Both the position numbers and the translations under genes were made by a program. A stretch of 64,000 bases of DNA from an uncultured Eubacteriales bacterium (GTDB lineage Bacteria; Bacillota; Clostridia; Christensenellales; CAG-138): the NCBI GenBank assembly GCA_902798825.1, contig CADBYI010000011.1, positions 1-64,000 on the forward strand, read 5' to 3'. This document shows, in pieces, positions 52,511 to 60,079 of this stretch; position 1 is the first letter of the stretch, and every line of letters starts with the position of its first letter. The notes beneath the pieces were generated by a model. It had not been told where the DNA came from. It searched no databases and worked only from the letters and a program-made list of their open reading frames with translations.

Positions 52511-52801
52511 ATGGATAAGACAGGAGGAACGCTGGCCGAATACGCCCCCGGCGCCCACCAAATCCTCATCGAGGGCCAGCGCCACGCCCGCATCACGGGG
52601 GTGGTGGACGTGGAGAGCTTCCACGAGCAGGAGGCCGCCATCTTGACCGAAGCCGGGCTCCTGGTCCTGTCCGGGGAGGAGCTGAAGCTGACGCGCCTGG
52701 ATCCGGACAGCGGCCAGGTGATCGTGGACGGGCGGATCCTGTCCCTGGAATATGAGCAGCCCACCCTGAAGCGGGGTCTGTTCGGTCGGCTGCGGGGATG
52801 A
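52511..52801 (+). CDS. yabP: Sporulation protein YabP
   Basis: 96 residues of the YabP/YqfC family: AHQILIEGQRHARITGVVDVESFHEQEAAILTEAG-type core (seen in parts: RITGVVDVESFHEQ). Start ATG 52511, with AGGAGG at 7 nt. Needed for spore formation in Bacillus. Overlaps yabQ by 4 nt. Confidence 0.88.
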   Translation: MDKTGGTLAEYAPGAHQILIEGQRHARITGVVDVESFHEQEAAILTEAGLLVLSGEELKLTRLDPDSGQVIVDGRILSLEYEQPTLKRGLFGRLRG

Positions 52802-53118
52802 TCCGGGACGTATTCGATCAGCCCCACCAGGCCATGGTCATGGCGTTTTTCGGCCTCGTGGGCGGCCTCGGGTACGAATCGCTGCGGCTCCCCCGCCTTT
52901 TCACGGGCCGGGCGGCGGCGGTGGCGCTGGAGCTGCTGACGCTCTTGTGGCTCCAGGGATGCCTGCTGGGCGGCCTGTTCTTCTCCACCCATGGGGAGGT
53001 GCGGCTCTATGGGCTGATCCTGTTCTTCGGGGGGATGCTGCTCGTGCGCTGGGCCGTTCGCCCCCTGTTCACAGAAATACTCCAAAAGATACGCAAAAAG
53101 GAGTTCCCCTCCCGCTGA
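52798..53118 (+). CDS. yabQ: Spore cortex protein YabQ
   Basis: 106 residues, three or four membrane helices, basic C-terminus (LQKIRKKEFPSR). Position between yabP and divIC is diagnostic. In Bacillus it is a membrane protein of the outer forespore membrane required for cortex. Confidence 0.85.
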   Translation: MIRDVFDQPHQAMVMAFFGLVGGLGYESLRLPRLFTGRAAAVALELLTLLWLQGCLLGGLFFSTHGEVRLYGLILFFGGMLLVRWAVRPLFTEILQKIRKKEFPSR

Positions 53119-53123
53119 AAGTC

Positions 53124-53132
53124 TGGTATACT
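53124..53132 (+). promoter_or_regulatory. Extended -10 promoter of divIC (leaderless)
   Basis: TGGTATACT ends 7 nt before the GTG at 53140; no SD lies between. It gives divIC vegetative expression independent of the sporulation genes upstream. Confidence 0.6.
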
Positions 53133-53139
53133 GATTTAC

Positions 53140-53463
53140 GTGAAAAAGCGTGCTTCTGCAAAAAAGGTCTATTTCAGACCCATACACTTTCTGTTGCTCC
53201 TGGCGGTGGACGCGGTCATTCTGGCCGGCATCATCATCCCCCAGCGCACCAACACGGAGAACGCCCAGCTTCTTTTGGAGCAGAAGCAGGAGGAGCTCAA
53301 CGCCATCAAGATCGAATACGAACGGGAGCAGGCGAATCTGGAATACATGCAAACCGACGAATACAAGCTTCAGCAGGGGTCCGTCCGCTACGGCTGGCAC
53401 TACACCGACGACTCCATCATCCTGGACGACGACAACGATTCCTTAGCGGGAGGCAGCCAATGA
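53140..53463 (+). CDS. divIC: Septum formation initiator DivIC/FtsB-like
   Basis: 107 residues, GTG start. A short basic cytosolic tail, one transmembrane helix (FLLLLAVDAVILAGIII), then a coiled coil (LLLEQKQEELNAIKIEYEREQANLEYM) and a conserved segment DEYKLQQGSVRYGWHY. A member of the FtsL/DivIC/FtsB divisome complex. Its stop overlaps the next start (ATGA). Confidence 0.88.
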   Translation: MKKRASAKKVYFRPIHFLLLLAVDAVILAGIIIPQRTNTENAQLLLEQKQEELNAIKIEYEREQANLEYMQTDEYKLQQGSVRYGWHYTDDSIILDDDNDSLAGGSQ

Positions 53464-54347
53464 GCAAACCTGTGGCCATCTTGGACGTGGGCAGCAACTC
53501 CGTCCGCTTCGCCCTCCTTTGCCGTGGCGAGGACGGCGCTTTTTTTGTGCCCGACGGGCGGAAGGATATCTGCACCACCCGGCTGGGCAAGGGGCTCGAC
53601 AAAACGGGCCGCCTGTCCCCAGAGGCCATGGCGGCCACCGTGGCGGCCTGCAGCCGCTTCTGCGACCGGGCCCGGGCCAGCGGGGCCCCGGCCTTCGCCT
53701 ATGCCACCAGCGCCGTCCGGGACGCCGAGAACCGGCAGGAGCTGTTGGACGCCCTGAAAGCCGCCTGTCCTGATCTTGGGGTATACCTGCTCTCCGGCCA
53801 GGAGGAGGGCCGGCTGGCGTACCGGGGCGCCATGGACGGACAGGAGGGCACGCTGCTGGACATCGGCGGCGGCAGCGCCCAGGTGGTGACCCCCTCCTGG
53901 GCCGTCAGCTTCCCCACGGGGTGCGTCCGGGCCCAGGACGTCTGCCCGGAGGACGAACTCGTTCGGATGCGGGACACCGTCTATGCCTGGCTCAACCAGC
54001 GCGTCTCCCTGCCCGGGTCGGCGGCGGCGCCCTTCTTCGGCGTGGGCGGCACCATCACCACCTTGGGGGCGCTCCTGCTGCAGCAGAGCCGATACGACGG
54101 CAGCCAGCTGGCCGCCCTTCGGCTCACGCCGGAGCTGTTGAACGCCCTGCTGCAGCGGCTTTGGGCCATGGGCGACGAACGGCGGGCCCAGCACCCGCTG
54201 CTGATCCGGCGCCATGACGTGATCCTTCAGGGCGGGCTGATCCTGAGCTGGTTCATGGAAGCCCTGCATATCAAGGCCCTGACCCCCACGGACCGGGGCG
54301 GCATGGAGGGGTTCGCCCTGTGGCTGGCGCAGAATGGGGTTATTTAG
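53460..54347 (+). CDS. Ppx/GppA-family phosphatase
   Basis: 295 residues, actin-like ATPase fold. LDVGSNSVRFALL N-terminal phosphate loop, ATSAVRDAENRQEL, SGQEEGRLAYRGAM, and LLDIGGGSAQVV for the second phosphate site. Hydrolyses polyphosphate or (p)ppGpp. Short form without the C-terminal HD-like domain. SD GGGAGG. Its 3' end runs into the palindromic repeat that contains the IS element. Confidence 0.9.
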   Translation: MSKPVAILDVGSNSVRFALLCRGEDGAFFVPDGRKDICTTRLGKGLDKTGRLSPEAMAATVAACSRFCDRARASGAPAFAYATSAVRDAENRQELLDALKAACPDLGVYLLSGQEEGRLAYRGAMDGQEGTLLDIGGGSAQVVTPSWAVSFPTGCVRAQDVCPEDELVRMRDTVYAWLNQRVSLPGSAAAPFFGVGGTITTLGALLLQQSRYDGSQLAALRLTPELLNALLQRLWAMGDERRAQHPLLIRRHDVILQGGLILSWFMEALHIKALTPTDRGGMEGFALWLAQNGVI

Positions 54348-54376
54348 GGTTTTCTTTGCCGCTTTTTCTTTTCGTG

Positions 54377-55469
54377 CTTGAATTGTCAAGTCAAATGCAA
54401 CGGTGTTCGGAAAAGGACTTCAAAGGGTGAAAGATAGCCGAGACACTTTCTCGGGCGGTGGTTCAACTTATCTTCCACCATCTGGACATCCTTGTCACTT
54501 ACGTTTGCCAGATCGGTCTTCTTTGGGAAGTATTCCCGGAGAAGACCGTTTGTGTTCTCGTTGGTCCCTCTCTGCCATGGATGCCGTGGCAGCGCAAAGT
54601 AGAACTCCGCTCCCGTCGCTTCCGTTACTTTTCCATGCCGGCTAAACTCCTTCCCCCTGTCAGGCGTTATGCTTTCACAGGGATATCCTTCCAGGCAATC
54701 GATCATCGTCTGTGCTACATCGTCCATCCGTTCCGTCGCTGTTTTCCTGCACAGAAGATAGCGGCTTTTCCGGTCTACCAGGGTAACCAGCCGCGGACCG
54801 CCTGCTTTCCCCTGTACCGTGTCCGCTTCCCAGTCTCCAAAGCGAGAACGGGTGTTTGCTGCCTCCGGACGTTCCGCTATGCTGTGACTGATCGTCATCT
54901 TCCCTCTGCGACTGTCCGGATTCTTCGTCTTTCGCGGCTTTCCTCTGTGTCGCAGCCGCCGTCTCATCCCTCTGTTGCCCTCTGACCGTTTCTGTTCCTT
55001 CGTGTCGAACATCCCCGCATAGATCGCACGGTAGATCGTTTTGTAGCTTGGCGGGTCAGGATAGTTCTCCAATCGCAGTCGTCCTTCGATCTGCTCCGGG
55101 GACCATTGCTGGACCAGAAACTTTTCTCGTACTAGCTCGTACAGAGCCGGGTCCGACAGCCGCTTCTTCCTTCGACACCGCTTTCGTCGCTTGCAATATT
55201 GCTGCTCTGCGATCACAGGCATATATGCCTGTTTCTGACTGTTCCGCCTCAGCTCCCGGCTGATTGTTGCCTTGCTTCTTCCCAGTTCTTCCGCTATCCT
55301 TGAAAGTGAATACCCTTTCGCTGAAAAAAAGAGTATCTTTTCTCGTTCCAATAGTGTAAGATGGTGATAGTGATTCATAGCTCCTCCGGTATCTTTTGTT
55401 GTGGCAAACTAAGTATACCAGAGTTATGGGTCACTTTTCTATTCGTTGCACTTCAAGTGTACATTCAAG
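54377..55469. mobile_element. IS30-family insertion sequence, complete
   Basis: 1093 bp. Terminal inverted repeats of 26 bp with 19 matches: outer ends CTTGAAT, inner ends GCAACG. They are flanked by TG (54375 and 55470), a likely 2-bp target duplication. It encodes one intact transposase. Without the IS the target reads as a 16-bp hairpin with a GTGA loop, and the element sits in that loop. Lower GC than its surroundings indicates recent arrival. Confidence 0.9.
54386..55378 (-). CDS. IS30-family transposase
   Basis: 330 residues. N-terminal helix-turn-helix (LTLLEREKILFF; YSLSRIAEELGRSKATISRELRR), then the DDE catalytic core: first Asp in FGDWEADTVQG, second in ITPDRGKEFSRH, Glu in RGTNENTNGLLREYFPK, and the C-terminal LNHRPRKCLGYLSPFEV signature. 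No disruption is visible, so probably active. Its stop codon lies inside the left terminal repeat. Confidence 0.96.
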   Translation of the reverse strand: MNHYHHLTLLEREKILFFSAKGYSLSRIAEELGRSKATISRELRRNSQKQAYMPVIAEQQYCKRRKRCRRKKRLSDPALYELVREKFLVQQWSPEQIEGRLRLENYPDPPSYKTIYRAIYAGMFDTKEQKRSEGNRGMRRRLRHRGKPRKTKNPDSRRGKMTISHSIAERPEAANTRSRFGDWEADTVQGKAGGPRLVTLVDRKSRYLLCRKTATERMDDVAQTMIDCLEGYPCESITPDRGKEFSRHGKVTEATGAEFYFALPRHPWQRGTNENTNGLLREYFPKKTDLANVSDKDVQMVEDKLNHRPRKCLGYLSPFEVLFRTPLHLT

Positions 55470-55610
55470 TGAGAAAAGAAAAAGCGGCGCAAAAAGAAAA
55501 GCAAATAAGATAAAATGGGAGGTGCAGCACAGCATCTCCCATTTCTTGAAAGTTCTTTTGGGGGCCTTTTCTTACAAGAAAAGGCCCATGCTTTCAATCC
55601 ATCCTATCAT

Positions 55611-56006
55611 TTATTCCTCGGGCTTGTCGGCGATGTTGATCTCGATGGGCTCGTTGCAGTTGGGGCAGATGAGCCCGTCCGGATTGTCCAGCATATCCTC
55701 GTCGAAATAGATGGTCTCGCCGCAGCTGGGGCAGACGACCTCGAAGAAATCGTCGTCCACATCCTCGTCCTCATCGTCGTCGTCCTCGCCGTAGAGGATC
55801 TCATCGTAATCATCCATGTCGTCGTAGATCTCATCGATGGAATCGTTGAGCTCCTCAATGGCGTCGTCGTGATCGCTCAGCTCCTCCGCGATGGTGTCCA
55901 GGGCGTCGATGATGGCGTTGAACAGCTTCTTCTGCTTGGCATCCTCGATCTCCAGGCCCTCCATAAGGCCGTCCAGATACGCAACCTTTTCGGAAATACG
56001 GCTCAT
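55611..56006 (-). CDS. CD1247-like N-terminal domain protein with zinc ribbon
   Basis: 131 residues. N-terminal helix block SRISEKVAYLDGLMEGLEI, a second helix pair, a very acidic linker (an Asp/Glu run near 75-90), and a C-terminal zinc ribbon (VVCPSCGETIYF and LICPNCNEPI). Function unknown; common in Clostridia, usually near efp. Start ATG 56006, since the in-frame GTG upstream is part of the SD AAGGAGG. Confidence 0.85.
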   Translation of the reverse strand: MSRISEKVAYLDGLMEGLEIEDAKQKKLFNAIIDALDTIAEELSDHDDAIEELNDSIDEIYDDMDDYDEILYGEDDDDEDEDVDDDFFEVVCPSCGETIYFDEDMLDNPDGLICPNCNEPIEINIADKPEE

Positions 56007-56041
56007 AAGCACCTCCTTGATCTGTTTGCTGTTACTATGGC

Positions 56042-56599
56042 TTAGATGCGCTCCATGTATTCGCCGGTACGGGTGTCCACACGGATCTTGTCGCCCGGGT
56101 TCACGAACAGGGGCACGGCGAGGTGGTAGCCGGTCTCCAGCACGGCGGGCTTGGTGGTGCCGGTGGCGGTGTCGCCCTTGAACCCGGGCTCGGTCTCGGT
56201 GACCTCCAGGACCACGAAGTTGGGGGCGGACACGGCGAAGGGCGTGCCCTTGTAGGAGCGGACGGTGACGGTGTCGTTCTCCTTGATGAAGTCGATGGCA
56301 TCCTCCACCTGCTCATGGTTCAGGGGAATGAGATCGAAGGTCTCGCTGTCCATGAAGTAGTACAGGTCCCCGTCGGAGTAGGAATAGGTCATCTCCTTGG
56401 TCTCGATCCGGGCTTCGGGGTACTTGTCGGTGGGGCTGAAGGTGCGCTCCAGCACCGCGCCGGTCATCGCGTTCTTGAGGCGGGTGCGCACGAAGGCCGC
56501 GCCCTTGCCGGGCTTCACGTGCTGGAAGTCAACGACGGACCAGACGTTGCCGTCGATCTCGACTGTGGTGCCCTTACGAAAATCGCCTGCCATTACCAT
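56042..56599 (-). CDS. efp: Elongation factor P
   Basis: 185 residues, three beta-barrel domains. Rescues ribosomes at polyproline; Lys32 in the KPGKGAAF loop is the tip residue. C-terminal signature [17 protein letters not shown]. No arginine at the tip, so an EpmA- or rhamnose-type modification is not implied. GGGAGG about 10 nt before the ATG; an in-frame ATG lies two codons later. The polyPro-rich proteins in this window (SGNH linker, Rho) are potential clients. Confidence 0.95.
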   Translation of the reverse strand: MVMAGDFRKGTTVEIDGNVWSVVDFQHVKPGKGAAFVRTRLKNAMTGAVLERTFSPTDKYPEARIETKEMTYSYSDGDLYYFMDSETFDLIPLNHEQVEDAIDFIKENDTVTVRSYKGTPFAVSAPNFVVLEVTETEPGFKGDTATGTTKPAVLETGYHLAVPLFVNPGDKIRVDTRTGEYMERI

Positions 56600-56653
56600 A
56601 ATTACTTTTCCTCCCTGTATTCTCTGGTTTGGTTCTGTATGTGCTCTCTATGG

Positions 56654-57721
56654 TCAATCCACGCTGAGAAGCTCTTTCGTAGAGCTGACCAGGTCGATCT
56701 TTCCCGTTTCGGTGACGACGCAGCAATCCTCGATGCGCACGCCCAGCTTGCCCTCGATGTAGATGCCCGGCTCCACGGTGATGGTCATGCCCGGCTCCAG
56801 CGTCCACTCGCTGGCAGTGGAGGCGTAGGGCGCTTCGTGGATCATGAGGCCGAAGCCGTGGCCCAGGCTGTGGCCGAAGCAGTCGCCATAGCCCTTTGAG
56901 GCGATGTAGTCCCGGGCGACGGCGTCCAGGGCCTTGCCGGTGATGCCGCCCTTGAGGGCGTCCAGGGCCTTTTGCTGGGCGGTGCGGACGATGTCGTAGA
57001 TCCGCTTGGAGAAGTCGTCCACCTCACCCACGGCGAAGGTCCGGGTCATGTCGCTGTGGTAGCCGTTGTAGACGCAGCCGAAGTCCAGCACCACCAGATC
57101 GCCCTTCTGCAGCCGCCGATCCCCCGGGATGGCGTGGCACATGGCGCCGTTGGGGCCGGAGCCCACGATGGTATCGAAGGAGGGGCACTCGCTCCCCAGC
57201 CTGGCGTGGATATAGTCCAGCTCCGCCGCCACTTCCTTCTCGGTCATGCCGCTGCCGATGCGGGTCAAAAGGGTCTTGAAGCCCTCGTCCGCCATGTTCT
57301 GGGCCCGCTGCAGGTCCGCGATCTCCTCCGCCGTCTTGACGAGACGAGGCTGATTCATCTCATCGGAGAAGGGGACGAATGCAAAGTCCAGGGCCTTGTA
57401 TTTCTCGAAATCGCTGACGGTCATGGTCCGATTTTCAAAGGCCACCCGCTTGCACTTGTCCTCCTTCAGAAGCCTGTCCACCGTGGGAAGCAGGGCGCCG
57501 CGGCCCACCTCCACCACGTCGAAGTCTGGGCTCTGCTCCCGGGCCTGGATGGTATAGCGAAAATCCGTCAACAGGGACGCCCGATCCAGGGTGACCACCA
57601 GGGCGGCCTCGTCGCTGGTGAAGCCGGAATAATACCGAATGGCCGTGAGACCCGTGATCAGCGCCGCGTCCAGCTCATGCTGTTCCAAAAGCTTGCGCAG
57701 CTTTTCCACACGCTCTTTCAT
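56654..57721 (-). CDS. pepP: Xaa-Pro aminopeptidase (M24 family)
   Basis: 355 residues: an N-terminal creatinase-like domain (1-125) and an M24 pita-bread domain. Metal ligands in LDFGCVYNGYHSDMTRTF, GHSLGHGFGL, TVEPGIY and VRIEDC are all present. Adjacent to efp, as in most Firmicutes. Start ATG 57721; the SD is weak. First gene of pepP-efp-CD1247. Confidence 0.93.
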   Translation of the reverse strand: MKERVEKLRKLLEQHELDAALITGLTAIRYYSGFTSDEAALVVTLDRASLLTDFRYTIQAREQSPDFDVVEVGRGALLPTVDRLLKEDKCKRVAFENRTMTVSDFEKYKALDFAFVPFSDEMNQPRLVKTAEEIADLQRAQNMADEGFKTLLTRIGSGMTEKEVAAELDYIHARLGSECPSFDTIVGSGPNGAMCHAIPGDRRLQKGDLVVLDFGCVYNGYHSDMTRTFAVGEVDDFSKRIYDIVRTAQQKALDALKGGITGKALDAVARDYIASKGYGDCFGHSLGHGFGLMIHEAPYASTASEWTLEPGMTITVEPGIYIEGKLGVRIEDCCVVTETGKIDLVSSTKELLSVD

Positions 57722-57769
57722 GCAATACGTTCTTTCCTCTCTACAAAGTCCTACCCAATACGTCATTGT

Positions 57770-57798
57770 ATTATAGCATGAGGATGCGCACATCACAA
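57770..57798 (-). promoter_or_regulatory. Promoter of pepP-efp
   Basis: Read leftward: TTGTGA, 17 nt, TATAAT with TG one base upstream. It overlaps the last codons of sigK. Confidence 0.8.
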
Positions 57799-58539
57799 GT
57801 CTTTTTTTCCAAGGGCGCCGCCCCATGGGGCATCCGGCCCCTCCCCCTCCTCCAAAAGAGCCAGGCGGAGCTTCATAACCGCCTTCTTTTCGATGCGGGA
57901 GATATAGGACCGGGAGATGCCGATCCTGTCCGCCACCTGCTGCTGGGTCATGGGCGGCGCCCCCTCCAGGCCGAAGCGCAGGGACAGCACCAGCCTCTCC
58001 CGCCGCTTCAGCGACCGGCACATGAGGGCCCGCAGCCGCTCCCCCTCCAGCTTCTTTCGAACGGATTCGAATATCTCCTCCCCGTCCGTGCCGGCCAGGT
58101 CCAAAATGGTCCGCTCGTTCCCCTCCCGATCCTGGCCCAGGGGCTCCTCCATGGATACCTCCCCCACCAGCTTCTTCTCCGTTCTAAGGCTCATGCGTAT
58201 CTCGTTCTCGATGCACCGGGCGGCGTACCCCGACAGGCTCCCCTTCTCCGGGGAGAAGGTGTCCACCGCCTTGATGAGGCCGATGGTGCCGATGGAGATG
58301 AGATCGTCCAGCTCCCGGCGCCGGTTGAGCTTCCCCCGGGCGGCGTACTTCCCCGCGATATGGGCGCAGAGGCGCAGATTGTGGAGGATGAGCTTATCCC
58401 GGGCGGTTTCGCTCCCCGCCATCAGCTCCGCCACCGCCCGCTCCTCCTCCGCCGCCGTCAGCGGCTGGGGAAAGGACGCGCTCTTCACATACCCGGCAAA
58501 AAAGAGCCCCCGCAGGAGCTCCAGCAAAAACAGCAGCAT
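57793..58539 (-). CDS. sigK: Sporulation sigma factor SigK (pro-form, uninterrupted)
   Basis: 248 residues. A hydrophobic pro-sequence (MLLFLLELLRGLFFAGYV) precedes KSASFPQPLT, the usual mature start. Region 2 follows (DDLISIGTIGLIKAVDTF; YAARCIENEI), and region 4 helix-turn-helix (MTQQQVADRIGISRSYISRIEKKA). Late mother-cell sigma factor controlling coat and lysis genes; activated by proteolysis of the pro-peptide. No skin-type insertion splits it. The C-terminal tail (GPDAPWGGALGKKDL) is longer than usual. Preceded by a sigma-E-like promoter. Confidence 0.93.
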   Translation of the reverse strand: MLLFLLELLRGLFFAGYVKSASFPQPLTAAEEERAVAELMAGSETARDKLILHNLRLCAHIAGKYAARGKLNRRRELDDLISIGTIGLIKAVDTFSPEKGSLSGYAARCIENEIRMSLRTEKKLVGEVSMEEPLGQDREGNERTILDLAGTDGEEIFESVRKKLEGERLRALMCRSLKRRERLVLSLRFGLEGAPPMTQQQVADRIGISRSYISRIEKKAVMKLRLALLEEGEGPDAPWGGALGKKDL

Positions 58540-58561
58540 AGCCCCACCTCCCTATGGAGGA

Positions 58562-58590
58562 AGACTATGCTGCGATTCGGCAGAGTATGC
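58562..58590 (-). promoter_or_regulatory. Sigma-E-like promoter of sigK
   Basis: Read leftward: GCATACT, 14 nt, CATAGTCT, the same layout as the yabP promoter. sigK depends on sigma-E in B. subtilis. The start would lie about 16 nt before the ATG. Confidence 0.5.
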
Positions 58591-58602
58591 TATGCTTCGC
58601 CC

Positions 58603-59736
58603 TTATTCCCAGAAGGGGGAATACTGGACCACGTTGGATCGATGCTCCTCATAGGTGCGGGCGAAGACGAGCTGGTTGGTCTGCTTGGGGTTCATGTTGC
58701 AGAAGTAGAGGTAGCCTTCGGAGAGATACTCCTCCGAGGGATAGAGGGCCGCCTGGATGGCCGCCCGGCCCGGGTTGCAGATGGGGCCCACGGGAAGGCC
58801 CTTGTTCCGGTAGGTGTTATAGGGGGAAACGGCGGCAAGCTCCGTCTCGGTGAAGGTGTATTTCTTCACCCCCAGGGCATAGGACAGGGTGGCGCAGGAC
58901 TCCATGGCCATGCCCTCCCTGAGCCGGTTGTGGAACACCGCCGACACCCGGGGGAAGTCCTCGGCCATGCCGGCCTCCCGCTCGATCATGGAGGCCAGGG
59001 TCATGACCTGGTCCGTGGTCAGGCCCAGCTCCCGGGCCCGCTGCACGTCCTCCTCGGTGAAGACCACCGCGAACCGGTTCAGCATCTTTTTCAGGATATC
59101 CGCGGCGGTGGCGTCCTCATAGATCTCATAGGTGTCGGGGAACAGATACCCCTCCAGGGCGTAGCGCCGGTCGGAGGCGTTGAGGATGGGGTCGAGATAG
59201 GCCGTCGAAAGGAGGGTGGCGTCCCGGCAGAGGGCCAAAAACTCCTCCTGATCCTCCAGGATGCCCGCTTCGAAGAGGGCCTGGGCGATCTGGTCGGCGG
59301 TGTAGCCCTCGGGGATGGTGAAGCGGGTGACCCGCCGGGCTTCGTTGCCGGAACAGATGATGTTCACGATCTCCGGGATGGTCATATTTCGGGACAGCAC
59401 GTAGGTCCCGGCCCGCAGGGCGCTGGACCGGCCGGTGAAGTCCACATAGACCTTGAAGGAGGCGGTGCTGACGATGAGGCCGGGCTCCTCCGGGCCTCGG
59501 GCGTTGTAGAGGATGGAGGCGATGCGGGAGGCGGAGGCGCCGTTGGGGATCACCACCTGGATGGGGGTGTTGTCGTCCGCGTCCACGGGATAGACGAAGT
59601 GGCTCAGCACATAGCGGACGGCGCCGATCATGGCCACGGCCACCAAGCTCACGCTCAGCAGGGCCGCCGCTATGGGACGGAGTATCCGCCATGCCTTTTC
59701 CCGGCGGATCGTGGCCGGGTCCTTCCACTGGGTCAT
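58603..59736 (-). CDS. mltG: Endolytic transglycosylase MltG (YceG)
   Basis: 377 residues: a cytosolic N-terminus, one membrane helix (about 20-45), a LysM-like region (IPNGASASRIASILY) and the catalytic domain with Glu in LASMIEREAGMAEDF near 245 and NTYRNKGLPVGPICNPG. Cuts nascent glycan strands. It starts 1 nt after the ylbF stop. Confidence 0.93.
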   Translation of the reverse strand: MTQWKDPATIRREKAWRILRPIAAALLSVSLVAVAMIGAVRYVLSHFVYPVDADDNTPIQVVIPNGASASRIASILYNARGPEEPGLIVSTASFKVYVDFTGRSSALRAGTYVLSRNMTIPEIVNIICSGNEARRVTRFTIPEGYTADQIAQALFEAGILEDQEEFLALCRDATLLSTAYLDPILNASDRRYALEGYLFPDTYEIYEDATAADILKKMLNRFAVVFTEEDVQRARELGLTTDQVMTLASMIEREAGMAEDFPRVSAVFHNRLREGMAMESCATLSYALGVKKYTFTETELAAVSPYNTYRNKGLPVGPICNPGRAAIQAALYPSEEYLSEGYLYFCNMNPKQTNQLVFARTYEEHRSNVVQYSPFWE

Positions 59737-59737
59737 G

Positions 59738-60079
59738 CTATTTCTCCCATTCTGTAAAGTCCACGCCCACGCCCCGGGCGATGGTGTCGTATGTGTCGGT
59801 CAACATCTTGTTGAGGGCGTACTCCGCCAGCAGAAAGTCGGCGGCATCCGGAGAGAACTGCAAGAGCTCCGCCAGCTTCTTCAGCTCCTCCCCCTCCGCC
59901 CCGGGGTCGCCCCCGGACAGCTGCCGGGCCTGGACCGTCATCTGCAGGCGGTGGAAGCGCTTGAGCAGCGCCGCCGTCTGTTCGTCCGCCAGGACCCTCT
60001 CCCGGGCGGCGGCATAGGCTTCATATTCCCGGCTCTGCCGGATTTGGGCGGCCAGCTCCCTGGCCAGCTCGTCAATCAT
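59738..60079 (-). CDS. ylbF: YlbF/YmcA-family regulator
   Basis: 113 residues, all helical (LARELAAQIRQSREYEAYAAARERVLADE; LLKRFHRLQMTVQ). In B. subtilis YlbF is part of the Y-complex that directs RNase Y processing, and here it follows the ribonuclease J gene with an 8-nt overlap, which supports an RNA-decay context. Confidence 0.85.
   Translation of the reverse strand: MIDELARELAAQIRQSREYEAYAAARERVLADEQTAALLKRFHRLQMTVQARQLSGGDPGAEGEELKKLAELLQFSPDAADFLLAEYALNKMLTDTYDTIARGVGVDFTEWEK

Larger units (their letters stand above)
54358..55587. repeat. Compound three-stem palindromic repeat, copy 2, split by the IS30 element
   Basis: Left arm GCCGCTTTTTCTTTTC (54358-54373) and right arm GAAAAGAAAAAGCGGC (55473-55488) are perfect complements separated only by the loop bases and the IS. 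After a tail come the central stem AAATGGGAG / CTCCCATTT (55513-55544), a CTTGAAAGTTCTTTTG tail and a second hairpin GGGCCTTTTCTT / AAGAAAAGGCCC (55562-55587). Same architecture as the copy at 41960-42097. Confidence 0.75.

Noticed and set aside
57793..58539. Possible skin-like prophage remnant at sigK
   Set aside because: The sigK frame is continuous and no recombinase lies nearby.
58547..58560. Hairpin CCTCC/GGAGG hiding the sigK SD
   Set aside because: The predicted sigma-E start lies inside the far arm, so the sigK message would not contain the full stem.
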